Position numbers and translations under genes: made by a program. 64,000 nucleotides of DNA from Hymenobacter chitinivorans DSM 11115 (GTDB taxonomy: Bacteria > Bacteroidota > Bacteroidia > Cytophagales > Hymenobacteraceae), in the NCBI RefSeq assembly GCF_002797555.1, contig NZ_PGFA01000001.1, forward strand, positions 1,860,001-1,924,000. The letters are read 5' to 3'. Each line of letters starts with the position of its first letter. Positions within the stretch are counted from its first letter, which is position 1. The notes below the pieces were generated by a model that was not told the DNA's origin, made no database searches, and saw nothing but the letters and a program-made list of their open reading frames with translations. Shown here in pieces: positions 25,962 to 34,480 of the stretch.

Positions 25962-27356
25962 TTAGATGGCCGTGTTGGGGTCGAATTGCTCCAGGTAATC
26001 GGCCACCTTGCGCACGAACATGCCGCCCAGCGAACCGTCGACCACGCGGTGGTCGTAGCTGTGGCTTAGGAACATGAAGTGCCGCACGCCGATCAAATCA
26101 CCCTGCGGAGTTTCAATCACGGCCGGCTTTTTCTTGATGGCACCCACGGCCATGATGGCCACCTGGGGCTGCATGATGATGGGCGTGCCCATCACGTTGC
26201 CGAAGGAACCCACGTTGCTCAGCGTGTAGGTGCCGCCTTCCAGGTCCTCGGGCTTGAGCTTGTTGGCTCGGGCCCGCGCGGCCAGGTCGTTTACCCGCTT
26301 GCTCAGCCCGTTCAGGTTGAGTTGGTCGGCGTTATGAATCACGGGCACAATCAGGTTGCCCGAAGGCAGGGCCACGGCCACCCCGATGTTGATGTCGCGC
26401 TTCTTGATGATGTAGTCCCCATCCACCGACACGTTGATGTTGGGGAAGTCCTGAATGGCGCGGGCCACGGCCTGAATGAAGATCGGCGTAAAGGTCAGGT
26501 TCTCACCCTCGCGCTTCTTGTAGGCGTCCTTGTGCTTGTTGCGCCAGTGCACGAGTTCGGTCACGTCGGCCTCCACAAACGAGGTTACGTGGGGCGAAAT
26601 CCGCTTCGAGTCGACCATACGCTGGGCAATCATCTTGCGCATGCGGTCCATTTCGATCAGCTCGTTGCTGCCGCTCACCGACGGGGCGGGCTTGCTGGCC
26701 ACGGCAGCCGGGGCAGCTTGGGCGGCGGGAGCCGGGGCCGATTGGAGCTGGGCGGTCGGTTGAGTAGCGGCGGGCGCTGGAACTGCGGCTGGCACGGCGG
26801 GGGCGGCCTGAGCCAGCGGCTGCTTGCCGTTTTCCACGTAGGCCAGAATGTCCTGCTTGGTAACGCGGCCTTCTTTACCGGTGCCGGGCAAATACTCCAG
26901 GTCGGCCATCGAAATTCCTTCCTGGCGGGCAATGCTCAGTACCAGGGGCGAATAGAAGCGGCCGGGCTGGGCCACGGCCAGGCGCTGGTCGGCCTGCGGA
27001 TCGTGCTGTTCGGGCAGGTAGGGTACGTTTACTTCGGCGCCGTTCAGGGCCGGGGCGGGCGTTTCCTGGGGCGCGGCCGGAGCGGCCGTGGGTGCGGCAG
27101 CGCCAGCGGAGGCGGCATCAGTTTCAATCACGGCAATCGGGGCGCCGACGGCCACAACCTGACCTTCCTGCACCAGGATTTCCTGCAATACACCGGCGTG
27201 AATGGCGGGCACTTCGGTATCGACCTTATCCGTTGCCACTTCCAGCACTGATTCGTCCTGCTCGATGGCCTCGCCGACTTGCTTGAGCCATTTCAGGACG
27301 GTGCCTTCCATAATGCTTTCGCCCATTTTGGGCATCACCATTTCCACTCGTGCCAT
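25962..27356 (-). CDS. 2-oxo acid dehydrogenase E2 acyltransferase
   Basis: The 464-aa protein is a dihydrolipoamide acyltransferase. The N-terminal lipoyl domain (1-80) carries the lipoyl lysine K44 in T-D-K-V-D-T-E. An Ala/Pro hinge (85-115) leads to an E3/E1-binding domain (S-P-L-V-L-S-I-A-R-Q-E-G-I, about 135-175), a second Ala/Pro hinge, and a C-terminal catalytic CAT domain with H-S-Y-D-H-R-V-V-D-G (H-x3-D-G). It could belong to a branched-chain or pyruvate/2-oxoglutarate complex; no E1 or E3 is adjacent. A -7 box lies at 27410-27403. Confidence 0.9.
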   Translation of the reverse strand: MARVEMVMPKMGESIMEGTVLKWLKQVGEAIEQDESVLEVATDKVDTEVPAIHAGVLQEILVQEGQVVAVGAPIAVIETDAASAGAAAPTAAPAAPQETPAPALNGAEVNVPYLPEQHDPQADQRLAVAQPGRFYSPLVLSIARQEGISMADLEYLPGTGKEGRVTKQDILAYVENGKQPLAQAAPAVPAAVPAPAATQPTAQLQSAPAPAAQAAPAAVASKPAPSVSGSNELIEMDRMRKMIAQRMVDSKRISPHVTSFVEADVTELVHWRNKHKDAYKKREGENLTFTPIFIQAVARAIQDFPNINVSVDGDYIIKKRDINIGVAVALPSGNLIVPVIHNADQLNLNGLSKRVNDLAARARANKLKPEDLEGGTYTLSNVGSFGNVMGTPIIMQPQVAIMAVGAIKKKPAVIETPQGDLIGVRHFMFLSHSYDHRVVDGSLGGMFVRKVADYLEQFDPNTAI

Positions 27357-27393
27357 GCGGTTGTTGGGTTGTTGGGGGTTGTTGGGTGGGAGT
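27357..27393. repeat. Single period-7/8 repeat arm (TTGTTGGG units)
   Basis: Just upstream of the E2 start codon lies a run of TTGTTGGG-type units. No reverse-complement partner arm is visible nearby, so it may be a half-element. It separates the -7 box at 27403-27410 from the E2 start and would form its 5' leader. Confidence 0.45.
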
Positions 27394-27402
27394 TTGAGGC
27401 CT

Positions 27403-27410
27403 CAAAGGTA
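27403..27410 (-). promoter_or_regulatory. Bacteroidota -7 box for the E2 gene
   Basis: On the minus strand this reads TACCTTTG, 46 bp before the E2 ATG. No -33 TTTG at the standard spacing. Confidence 0.5.
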
Positions 27411-27487
27411 ACAGAAACCGCAAAGCAGAACGCTCCCCGAGGAATGACTGACCCCGGTCCAGAAAAGAACGGGGGCAAAAGGGGGCC

Positions 27488-28741
27488 TTAGTGCCGGGGC
27501 AGACTCTGGCGCAGCAGGTTCAGCACGCTGGTCGTGGCGTACTCGATGTTGAGCTGCCGGCCGCGGTTGAAGGTAATTTTGCGGGCCACGGTTTGGTGCT
27601 CGTCGGCGTAGGCCAGCCAGAAGGTGCCCACGGGCTTTTCCTCGCTGCCGCCGTCGGGGCCGGCAATGCCGCTGGTGGCAATGGCCACGTCGACGCCCAG
27701 GCGGCGCCGGGCGCCTTCGGCCATCTGCCGCACTACTTCCTCACTCACCGCCCCGTGTGCAGCCAGGCTTTCGGTGCTCACGCCCAGCTCCCTGACTTTG
27801 ATGTCGTTATGATACGAAATAATACTGCCCAGGAAATAGCGGGAGCTACCGGTCACGCTGGTGAGCTTATGGGCCACGTAGCCGCCGGTGCAGCTCTCGG
27901 CCGTGCCCAGGGTGAGGCCGCGCTCGGCCAGCAGCTGGCCCACGGCGGCTTCAAGAGGTATTTCGCCCTCGGCAAAAATATGGTCGCCGAGCAGGGCCCG
28001 CAGCTCGGGCATGCGGGCTTCCATGCGGGGGCGCAGGTTGGGCTGCCCGTCGTCGGAGCCGGTCAGGCGCAGGCGCACCCCGCCCAGGTAGGGCAGGTAG
28101 GCCAGTTTCATATTAGTGGGCAGGGCATCTTCCCAGGCCGCAATTTTTTCGGCCAGAAATGATTCGCCCAGGCCCACGGTCTGCACCACGATGTGCTCGA
28201 TGGGCGGGGTCTGGAAGTGGCGCTTGAGGCGGGGCAGCACCGTGTCGGTCATCATGCGCTTCATCTCGAAGGGCACGCCGGGCATGCTCACAAACACCAC
28301 GCCCTGGTCTTCGAACCACATGCCGGGGGCCGTGCCCACCACGTTGCGCACCGGGGTACACGAGGCGGGCAAATACGCCTGCTGGCGGTTTACTTCCAGC
28401 ATGGGCCGGTTGAAGCGGGCAAAAATGGACTCCACGTCGCGCAGGGAGGCTTCGTTGAGCACCAGCTCGGTGTGGAAATACTCGGTCAGGATGTTCTTGG
28501 TCAAATCATCCTTGGTGGGGCCCAGCCCGCCGGTGATGAGCACCACCTGCGCCCGGGTGCGGGCCGCGTCCAGGGCCTGCACAATCTCGTCGGCGCGGTC
28601 GGAAACACTGGTAATCTGCCGGACCCGAATGCCGAGCTTGCCCAGCTCCTGGCCCATAAAGGCGGAGTTGGTATCAATGACCTGGCCATAGAGGAGCTCG
28701 TCGCCGATGGTGATGATTTCTGCGTCTGGAATGTGGGGCAT
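27488..28741 (-). CDS. cinA: CinA-like protein (nicotinamide-nucleotide amidohydrolase type)
   Basis: The 417-aa protein has the two-domain CinA layout. The N-terminal MoCF-like domain starts I-I-T-I-G-D-E-L-L-Y-G-Q-V-I-D-T-N and contains T-G-G-L-G-P-T-K-D-D. The C-terminal domain (about 255-415) has T-A-E-S-C-T-G-G-Y-V-A and A-T-S-G-I-A-G-P-D-G-G. Known activities are ADP-ribose pyrophosphatase and NMN deamidase in NAD recycling. The ATG at 28741 fits the family start; the 51-codon upstream extension is rejected. The E2 gene follows downstream. Confidence 0.9.
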   Translation of the reverse strand: MPHIPDAEIITIGDELLYGQVIDTNSAFMGQELGKLGIRVRQITSVSDRADEIVQALDAARTRAQVVLITGGLGPTKDDLTKNILTEYFHTELVLNEASLRDVESIFARFNRPMLEVNRQQAYLPASCTPVRNVVGTAPGMWFEDQGVVFVSMPGVPFEMKRMMTDTVLPRLKRHFQTPPIEHIVVQTVGLGESFLAEKIAAWEDALPTNMKLAYLPYLGGVRLRLTGSDDGQPNLRPRMEARMPELRALLGDHIFAEGEIPLEAAVGQLLAERGLTLGTAESCTGGYVAHKLTSVTGSSRYFLGSIISYHNDIKVRELGVSTESLAAHGAVSEEVVRQMAEGARRRLGVDVAIATSGIAGPDGGSEEKPVGTFWLAYADEHQTVARKITFNRGRQLNIEYATTSVLNLLRQSLPRH

Positions 28742-28841
28742 GGAACCGGAGTTAGGAAGGAGAGGGAATTTGGTGCAATTTGGGGCCAACGCGGATAAGA
28801 CGCTCACTAAGGGCCTCAGGTTTTTCGCTTTTTCTCCTTCT

Positions 28842-29660
28842 ATGTTGCGTTTTCGCATTCTCGTTGCCGCCCTGGCTTTGTCTTTGGCCGGCACTTCCGT
28901 AGCTCAGGCTCAAACCAAGACTACGGCCAAAAAAACTACCACCACTAAAACCACGGCCAAAACGCCCGCCAAAACCACGGCGAAAACGCCGGTCAAAACC
29001 ACGACTAAGACCACCACGAAGGTTACCACCCCAGTGGTGACGCCGCCGGCCCCGCTCACGCTGCCCGAAGCCACCACCGGCCTGCGCGAGGCCCTGACCC
29101 AGAGCATCACCCGGGCCACCGACATTGCCGGCTCCACCGACGGCTTCAACGCCAACACCGATATCCGCATCCCGTTTCCGCCCGAGGCCGAGCTGGTTTC
29201 GACCACCCTACGCGGCCTGCGCATGGGCGCGTTGGTCGATAATTTTGAGCTGGCCCTGAACCGCGGGGCCGAGGCCGCCGCCGCTCAGGCCAAGCCCATT
29301 TTCCTCGGGGCCGTGCAAAACCTGAGCTTTGCCGACGCCATGGCCCTGGTCACGACCCGGGAGCCCGACGCGGCCACGCTCTACCTGCACAAAAACACCG
29401 AACCCCAGCTGGTAGCCGCCCTGACGCCCATCGTGCAGCAGTCGCTGGAGCAAACCGGCGCCACCAAGCTCTACAAGGAAATGGTAGCCCGTTACAATAA
29501 GATTCCGCTGGTGACGCCCATCAACGCCGACCTGACGGCCTACGCCGCCCAGAAAACCTCCGACGGTATCTTTACCCTGATGGCCGAGGAAGAAGGCCGC
29601 ATCCGCCTGAACGCCGCCGCCCGGGGCTCCGACGTGCTCAAGCGCGCTTTCGGCAAATAG
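28842..29660 (+). CDS. DUF4197 protein with a Thr/Lys-rich linker
   Basis: This 272-aa exported protein has a signal peptide (cut after V-A-Q-A, about residue 23), then a low-complexity linker of about 40 residues made almost only of T, K, A and P (T-K-T-T, A-K-T-P repeats). A DUF4197 domain follows (about 68-272: L-R-E-A-L-T-Q-S-I-T-R-A ... I-P-F-P-P-E-A). The linker may be a wall- or polyanion-binding spacer; this is inference. It is divergent from cinA. Its paralog follows after a terminator. Confidence 0.85.
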   Translation: MLRFRILVAALALSLAGTSVAQAQTKTTAKKTTTTKTTAKTPAKTTAKTPVKTTTKTTTKVTTPVVTPPAPLTLPEATTGLREALTQSITRATDIAGSTDGFNANTDIRIPFPPEAELVSTTLRGLRMGALVDNFELALNRGAEAAAAQAKPIFLGAVQNLSFADAMALVTTREPDAATLYLHKNTEPQLVAALTPIVQQSLEQTGATKLYKEMVARYNKIPLVTPINADLTAYAAQKTSDGIFTLMAEEEGRIRLNAAARGSDVLKRAFGK

Positions 29661-29684
29661 ATACCGGCGCTAAGCGTCGAGGGA

Positions 29685-29721
29685 AAAGCCCAGCTGGTCG
29701 ATTAAACCAGCTGGGCTTTTT
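29685..29721 (+). terminator. Strong rho-independent terminator between DUF4197 paralogs
   Basis: A perfect 15-bp stem (29685-29699 with 29707-29721) with a 7-nt loop and a run of six T. It separates the two DUF4197 genes, so each probably has its own promoter. Confidence 0.9.
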
Positions 29722-29820
29722 TCATTCCAAGCGCCGGCTCCCGAATTGGAGGAAATTGGTCTGGTTTGTGTTTTACTGCCAACGCCGGCCGGTTGGCCGG
29801 GCATTTCGCTTCCGCGCACC

Positions 29821-30588
29821 ATGAAAAAGAAAGCTGCTCTTCTGTTCGTTTTGGCCAGCCTGGCCGTTAATTTATCCGCCTCCGCCCAGGGCTTCGACTT
29901 ATCTAAGATTGGCCAGATCCTGACCAACAAAGTCGGCACGGCCGCTAAAACCGGTACCACGACCGGCTCGGGCAGCGTAAGCCAGAACGAGGCCGCGATG
30001 GGCCTGAAGGAAGCCCTGACCCAGGGTATTACCAAGGGCGCCGACCAGGCTTCCCGGCAGGACGGCTTTTACCTGAACCGGCTCATCCGGATTCCTTTCC
30101 CGCCCGATGCCCAGCGCGTGGCCACCTCGCTGCGGGCCATTGGCCTGGGCTCCCAGGTCGATAAGTTTGAGCTGTCGTTGAACCGCGGGGCGGAAGATGC
30201 GGCCAAAAGCGCCAAGCCGATCTTCCTGTCGGCTATCAAGAGCCTCACGTTTAAGGACGTGTGGGGCATCCTGACCGGGGAAAAGGACGCGGCTACCAGC
30301 TACCTCAAGCGCACCACCACGGCCCAGCTGACCACGGCCTTTAAGCCCATCATTCAGCAGTCGTTGGATAAGGTCAACGCCACGCGCTACTACACCGACC
30401 TGACCACGCGCTACAACATGATTCCGCTGGTGAAGCCCGTGCAAACTGATTTGAACCAGTACGCCACCGACAAGGCCATTGGCGGCCTGTTCACCCTCAT
30501 TGCCCAGGAAGAGGCCAACATCCGGGAAAACCCCGTGGCCCGCACTACCGAGCTGCTGCGCCGCGTATTTGGCGGCAAGCAGGGGTAA
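29821..30588 (+). CDS. DUF4197 protein, second paralog
   Basis: This 255-aa protein has a signal peptide (M-K-K-K-A-A-L-L-F-V, cut near S-A-S-A-Q) and a DUF4197 domain that aligns along its length with the upstream paralog (shared L-K-E-A-L-T-Q-G-I, I-R-I-P-F-P-P-D, N-R-G-A-E, A-K-P-I-F-L, Y-N-M-I-P-L-V). The T/K linker is replaced by a short Gly/Thr stretch. Function unknown; probably periplasmic. The ATG at 29821 gives the signal peptide, and a 25-codon upstream extension is rejected. Confidence 0.85.
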   Translation: MKKKAALLFVLASLAVNLSASAQGFDLSKIGQILTNKVGTAAKTGTTTGSGSVSQNEAAMGLKEALTQGITKGADQASRQDGFYLNRLIRIPFPPDAQRVATSLRAIGLGSQVDKFELSLNRGAEDAAKSAKPIFLSAIKSLTFKDVWGILTGEKDAATSYLKRTTTAQLTTAFKPIIQQSLDKVNATRYYTDLTTRYNMIPLVKPVQTDLNQYATDKAIGGLFTLIAQEEANIRENPVARTTELLRRVFGGKQG

Positions 30589-30591
30589 GGC

Positions 30592-30733
30592 TTAGTTGTC
30601 GGTTGCTAGTTGTTGGTTGTTCGTTTTTATAAAACGAAAGGCCCGCCTGAAATGCTTCAGGCGGGCCTTGCTGTTTTAGGTCTTGGCTGGGGTTGTCCGG
30701 AACGAACAACGGACAACTAGCAACCAACAACTA
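30592..30733. repeat. Inverted-repeat element with period-7 arms (GTTGTYN) and internal terminator
   Basis: Left arm (30592-30627): heptamers AGTTGTC, GGTTGCT, AGTTGTT, GGTTGTT. Right arm (30693-30733), reverse-complemented: AGTTGTT, GGTTGCT, AGTTGTC, CGTTGTT. It lies between two convergent genes, starting 3 bp after one stop and ending within 5 bp of the other. The core holds the terminator at 30638-30669. Confidence 0.8.
30638..30669. terminator. Bidirectional terminator inside the repeat element
   Basis: AAGGCCCGCCTGA (30638-30650) pairs with TCAGGCGGGCCTT (30657-30669), a 13-bp stem with a 6-nt loop, between convergent genes. Confidence 0.8.
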
Positions 30734-30737
30734 GATT

Positions 30738-31094
30738 CTAAAAGTCGTCATCATCGGCGAAGCGGGAGCTCCGGCCGCGGCTGCTGCCGCCGAACGAGTC
30801 TTCGTCGTCATCGTCGTCAAAATCGTCGTCATCATCCAGGCTGGAGAAGCCCCCGCTGCCGTCCGGATCTTCGGCGGCTTCGGCCGTGGTGTACTCTTCC
30901 TCCGTCATGCTGGCCAGGTCCAGGGCTTCATCGTGGGAGGAGCCCGTGTCGCGCCACATCAGATAGTCGGCGTACTTGGCGCTAAGGCGGTCTTCGTCGT
31001 TGCCGCGGGTTTTACTGCCGCCGGTTTTGGCGAAAGTATCCAGTTCATCGTCATCGTCGAGGAAGTCGTCGTCGAGGTCGTCGTATTGTTTCAT
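30738..31094 (-). CDS. Highly acidic small protein, 118 aa
   Basis: The protein starts M-K-Q-Y-D-D-L-D-D-D-F-L and has two Asp runs (about residues 7-18 and 88-100). A central segment reads A-K-Y-A-D-Y-L-M-W-R-D-T-G and D-L-A-S-M-T-E-E-E-Y. No signal peptide or recognised domain. The open frame continues about 100 codons upstream without support, so I take the ATG at 31094. Cytosolic and very acidic; perhaps a binding partner of a basic protein, but this is a guess. Confidence 0.6.
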   Translation of the reverse strand: MKQYDDLDDDFLDDDDELDTFAKTGGSKTRGNDEDRLSAKYADYLMWRDTGSSHDEALDLASMTEEEYTTAEAAEDPDGSGGFSSLDDDDDFDDDDDEDSFGGSSRGRSSRFADDDDF

Positions 31095-31436
31095 GGCCTT
31101 GTCAGGGGCGGTAAAGTGGGGAAAGATAAGTAAACAAACGAAGCAGGCTCCGGCTGCGAAGATACGGGTGCCACGGGTTTGGGTTAATTGCGGAAGCGGA
31201 AAATTAGTTGCCAAAACGCCCAAAAAAATCCTCAGCTCAGCCGTGGCACCCGGCGCCACATTTGGCCAGCGGCAACGCCACCACGCGGGCTGGAGCCGGC
31301 AAAACGGCCGTAAGCCCCTGGTATTCCCCGAATAGCCCGCTCCAGCCGGTTCCACCCCAATACTACGGGCCGGGCGGCCGCGGCCTGGGCGGCAGCACAT
31401 AATGTTGTAAGCCGGGATTGGGAAAAGCGGCGGCCG
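31095..31436. other. Spacer between the acidic protein and the ABC ATPase
   Basis: This 342-bp stretch has no convincing gene. On the minus strand TATCTTTC near 31130, upstream of the acidic-protein ATG, is one base off a -7 box. An imperfect GGCTGGAGC inverted repeat lies around 31288-31350. Confidence 0.45.
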
Positions 31437-32069
31437 TTAGCGGGCGGCTTTAGCCCCAAAATCCGTCACGCTGAGCTGCTGCTGGCAGAAGCTGTACTCC
31501 TCGGGCACGTTGGAGCTGACGATAACCAGGCGGCCGGCTATGGTGGCCGCCACGTGCTCTAGGTACCATTCCACGCCGGTCCGGTCGAGGTTGGTCGTGG
31601 GCTCGTCGAGCAGGAGCAGGGGCGAGTCGGCGTAGAGGGCCAGGGCCAGCTTGAGGCGCTGCTTCATGCCGCTGGAAAAGTCCCGCACCATCTTGTGGCG
31701 CGACTTTTCCAAGTACATCAGCTCAATCAGGCCGGTGGGCGTGAGGCCGGGGCGCAGGGGCTTGAAGCGGGTGTGAAACGCCAGCAGCTCGGTCAGGGTC
31801 AGCTCCTCAATGAGCTCCAGGTAGGGCGCGCAGTAGGCCAGGTGGCGGGGCACGTCTTCCACGGGCAGGGGTTGGCCCTGGATGGAGTACAGCAGGGTGC
31901 CCTCCGTGGGTAGAATCTGGCCGGAAAGGGTGTTGAGCAACGTGCTCTTGCCCGAGCCGTTGGGCCCCAGCACCGCCGTAGCCGTGCCGGACCGGAATAC
32001 GTGGTTCAGGCCCCGGAAAATCCACTCCCTTGCGAAGCGCTTGCCCAGCCCGCTGGCCTCAATCTGCAC
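31437..32069 (-). CDS. ABC transporter ATP-binding protein
   Basis: This 210-aa ATPase has Walker A G-P-N-G-S-G-K-S-T (about 35-43), signature F-S-S-G-M-K-Q-R-L, and Walker B L-L-L-L-D-E-P followed by T-T-N-L-D. The start is a GTG at 32069 that overlaps the lpxA end by 11 nt, which suggests translational coupling to lipid A genes. The permease is not in this window. It resembles the CcmA-type small ATPases, so the cargo is unknown; its position in the lipid A operon hints at an envelope role. Confidence 0.85.
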   Translation of the reverse strand: MQIEASGLGKRFAREWIFRGLNHVFRSGTATAVLGPNGSGKSTLLNTLSGQILPTEGTLLYSIQGQPLPVEDVPRHLAYCAPYLELIEELTLTELLAFHTRFKPLRPGLTPTGLIELMYLEKSRHKMVRDFSSGMKQRLKLALALYADSPLLLLDEPTTNLDRTGVEWYLEHVAATIAGRLVIVSSNVPEEYSFCQQQLSVTDFGAKAAR

Positions 32070-32856
32070 CGTTGCCGTTGCGGGAATAGCCCTTAATCAC
32101 GCCGCGGCCCGAGTTGCGCACGAAGTTGACCACCTCGTCGCGCTCGGGCGAGGGCAGCAGCTCCAGCTCAATCTTGTCCAGGGCGTCGTTGTTGTTCAGC
32201 CCGCTGAGGAAGAGCAGGCGGTAGAGCTGCTGAATCTCGCTGATTTTCTGATCCGAAAAGCCCCGGCGGCGCAGGCCGATGGAGTTGATGCCGCTGTAGG
32301 TGAGCGGCTCGCGGCCGGCCTTTACGAAGGGTGGCACGTCTTTACGGACCAACGAGCCACCCGAAATCATGGCGTGGGGGCCAACTTTCACGAACTGGTG
32401 CACGGCCGAGGTGCCGCCGATAATGGCGTGGTCCCCGATTTCGACGTGGCCCGCCAGCTGCACGCCGTTGGCCAGTACGCAGTGGTTGCCGATGATGCAG
32501 TCGTGGGCCACGTGCACGTAGGCCATCAGCAGGCAGTTGCTGCCCACAATGGTCTTGAGCCGGTCCACGGTGCCGCGGTTTACCGTCACGCACTCCCGGA
32601 TGACGGTATTGTCGCCGATGTGCACGGTCGTTTTCTCGCCGGCAAACTTGAGGTCCTGGGGCATGGCGGCAATCACGGCGCCGGGGAAAATCTTGCAGTT
32701 CTTGCCAATGCGGGCCCCCGACATAATCGTCACGTTGGGCCCAATCCAGGTGCCTTCCCCGATTTCCACATCCTTATCAATGGTCGTGAAAGGCTCCACT
32801 ACCACGTTCTGAGCGATTTTGGCTTCGGGGTGAATATAGGCGAGCGGCTGGTTCAT
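32059..32856 (-). CDS. lpxA: UDP-N-acetylglucosamine acyltransferase
   Basis: The 265-aa protein has the LpxA length and a left-handed beta-helix of hexapeptide repeats (about 8-190: I-H-P-E-A-K-I, I-G-P-N-V-T-I, I-G-D-N-T-V-I). The active-site region contains A-Y-V-H-V-A-H-D-C, the catalytic histidine family motif. It is followed by the helical C-terminal domain (V-K-A-G-R-E-P... G-I-N-S-I-G-L-R-R-R-G). It acylates UDP-GlcNAc in the first step of lipid A synthesis. The ATG at 32856 is used, not the TTG at 32865 inside the repeat arm. Confidence 0.95.
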   Translation of the reverse strand: MNQPLAYIHPEAKIAQNVVVEPFTTIDKDVEIGEGTWIGPNVTIMSGARIGKNCKIFPGAVIAAMPQDLKFAGEKTTVHIGDNTVIRECVTVNRGTVDRLKTIVGSNCLLMAYVHVAHDCIIGNHCVLANGVQLAGHVEIGDHAIIGGTSAVHQFVKVGPHAMISGGSLVRKDVPPFVKAGREPLTYSGINSIGLRRRGFSDQKISEIQQLYRLLFLSGLNNNDALDKIELELLPSPERDEVVNFVRNSGRGVIKGYSRNGNGAD

Positions 32857-32862
32857 TCTGAT

Positions 32863-32974
32863 CAATTAACAATTAACATTTAACAATTACCAAGTGCATC
32901 TAACGGGTTTCGGAGCCTTTCTCTTGTGGAAATGTACCGTCCTGTTAAATGTTAATTGATAACTGTTAATTGAA
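32863..32974. repeat. Inverted-repeat element with AT-rich period-7 arms (CAATTAA)
   Basis: Left arm (32863-32891): CAATTAA, CAATTAA, CATTTAA, CAATTAC. Right arm (32942-32974), reverse-complemented: CAATTAA, CAGTTAT, CAATTAA, CATTTAA. It fills the space between lpxA and lpxC-fabZ and is strikingly AT-rich for this genome. Confidence 0.8.
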
Positions 32975-32977
32975 AAA

Positions 32978-34372
32978 CTAGGCTTCTTTGCGAACAATGG
33001 CCGCGCTCATCTCCGCTTCCATCACCACTTTGCCGTTGACGAAGGCCTGGCCTTTCATCTTGGCGATGCCGCGCTTGATGGGGGATAACAGCTGACAGCG
33101 GAAAATGATGGTGTCGCCGGGCTTCACCATTTTGCGGAAGCGGCAGTTTTCGATGCCGAGGAAGTAGGGCGTGTAGTTTTCGGGGTCGGGTACGGTGTTC
33201 AAGACCAGAATGCCGCCGGTCTGGGCCATGGCCTCCACCTGCAGCACGCCCGGAAACACGGGGTTGCCGGGGTAGTGCCCGGTGAAGAAGGGCTCATTGA
33301 TGGTCACGTTCTTGATGCTGGTCACGGTGGTAGCATCCAGGTGAATCACCTTATCGATGAGCAGGAAGGGGTAGCGGTGAGGCAGCACCTGCATGATCTG
33401 GTTGATGTCCATGACCGGCTCCCGGTTGGGGTCGTAGCTGGGCACGGGGGAGGTGTTGGCCTCCATCATCTTCTTCTTGATCTTTTTGGCAAAGGCCACG
33501 TTAGCCGCGTGCCCGGGCCGGGCGGCCAGGATCTGGCCTTTCAGGGGCCGTCCTACCAGGGCCAGGTCGCCCACCAGGTCGAGCAGCTTGTGGCGGGCCG
33601 GCTCGTTTTTGTAGCGCAGGTCCACGTTGTTGAGGATGCCTTCCTTCTTGACGGCCACTTTGGGCTTGCCCAGCATGGTGGCCAGCTCGGTCAGCTCCTC
33701 GTCGCTCACCACCCGGTCCACGACCACAATGGCGTTGCTCAGGTCGCCGCCCTTAATCAGGTTGGACTTGTAGAGAGCTTCGAGCTCGTGCAGGAAGCAG
33801 AACGTGCGGGAACTCGAAATTTCGGCTGTAAACTGGGTGATATCCGTCAGCGAGGCGTGCTGGGAGCCCAGCACCGGGGAGTTGTAATCCACCATTACCG
33901 TCAGGCGGTAGTCGTTCAGGGGCAGGGCGGCAATTTCCACGGCCCGGCCGTTTTCCACGTACCGGATTTCCTCGGGAATCTCGTAGTAGTTGCGCAGCGC
34001 GTTCTGCTCTTCGAGGCCGGCTTCCTGAATAGCCTTGATGAACTCGTAGCTGGAGCCGTCCATAATGGGCGGCTCGGGACCGTCGAGCTGAATCATCACG
34101 TTATCGATCTGCAAGCCTACCAGGGCGGCCAAGGTGTGCTCCACGGTGTTGACGCGGGCCCCATTTTGCTCGATGGTCGTGCCCCGGCTCAGATCTACTA
34201 CGTTGTCCACGTCGGCATCCACGACGGGCTGCCCGGGCAAATCGATGCGCTGAAACTTATAGCCATGGTTGACCGGCGCGGGGCAGAAAGTCATGTTGGC
34301 CGAAACGCCGGTGTGCAGGCCAATGCCGCTCACGGTAACCGGCGCCTTAATGGTATGTTGCTTGTCGTTCAT
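32978..34372 (-). CDS. lpxC/fabZ: Bifunctional LpxC deacetylase / FabZ dehydratase
   Basis: The 464-aa fusion has an LpxC part (about 1-300): K-A-P-V-T-V-S-G-I-G-L-H-T-G at the N-terminus, V-E-H-T-L-A-A-L (zinc His) and H-K-L-L-D-L-V-G-D (H-x3-D zinc/catalytic). A FabZ hotdog part (about 315-460) follows: L-P-H-R-Y-P-F-L-L-I-D and P-G-N-P-V-F-P-G-V-L-Q-V-E-A-M-A-Q. The fusion is typical of Bacteroidota. LpxC is the zinc-dependent committed step of lipid A synthesis; FabZ dehydrates 3-hydroxyacyl-ACP. The fusion ties the pathway branch point to fatty-acid synthesis. Confidence 0.95.
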   Translation of the reverse strand: MNDKQHTIKAPVTVSGIGLHTGVSANMTFCPAPVNHGYKFQRIDLPGQPVVDADVDNVVDLSRGTTIEQNGARVNTVEHTLAALVGLQIDNVMIQLDGPEPPIMDGSSYEFIKAIQEAGLEEQNALRNYYEIPEEIRYVENGRAVEIAALPLNDYRLTVMVDYNSPVLGSQHASLTDITQFTAEISSSRTFCFLHELEALYKSNLIKGGDLSNAIVVVDRVVSDEELTELATMLGKPKVAVKKEGILNNVDLRYKNEPARHKLLDLVGDLALVGRPLKGQILAARPGHAANVAFAKKIKKKMMEANTSPVPSYDPNREPVMDINQIMQVLPHRYPFLLIDKVIHLDATTVTSIKNVTINEPFFTGHYPGNPVFPGVLQVEAMAQTGGILVLNTVPDPENYTPYFLGIENCRFRKMVKPGDTIIFRCQLLSPIKRGIAKMKGQAFVNGKVVMEAEMSAAIVRKEA

Positions 34373-34378
34373 TCGTAG

Positions 34379-34468
34379 AGTTGTCGGTTGTTAGTTGTTT
34401 GTTGTCAGTTACCGGACATCCTACACAGAACGGACCTGACAACTGATAACGAGCAACTGACAACTAAA
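34379..34468. repeat. Inverted-repeat element with period-7 arms (GTTGTCA)
   Basis: Left arm (34379-34410): GTTGTCG, GTTGTTA, GTTGTTT, GTTGTCA. Right arm (34436-34468), reverse-complemented: GTTGTCA, GTTGCTC, GTTATCA, GTTGTCA. It separates lpxD from lpxC-fabZ and has the same unit family as the 30.6 kb copy. Confidence 0.8.
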
Positions 34469-34480
34469 TAGGCTGCAAAG

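Noticed and set aside
26079..27251. A 390-aa plus-strand frame over the E2 gene
   Set aside because: Antisense shadow of a lipoyl/E2 gene with clear motifs; no start signals and His/Gly-rich low-complexity product.
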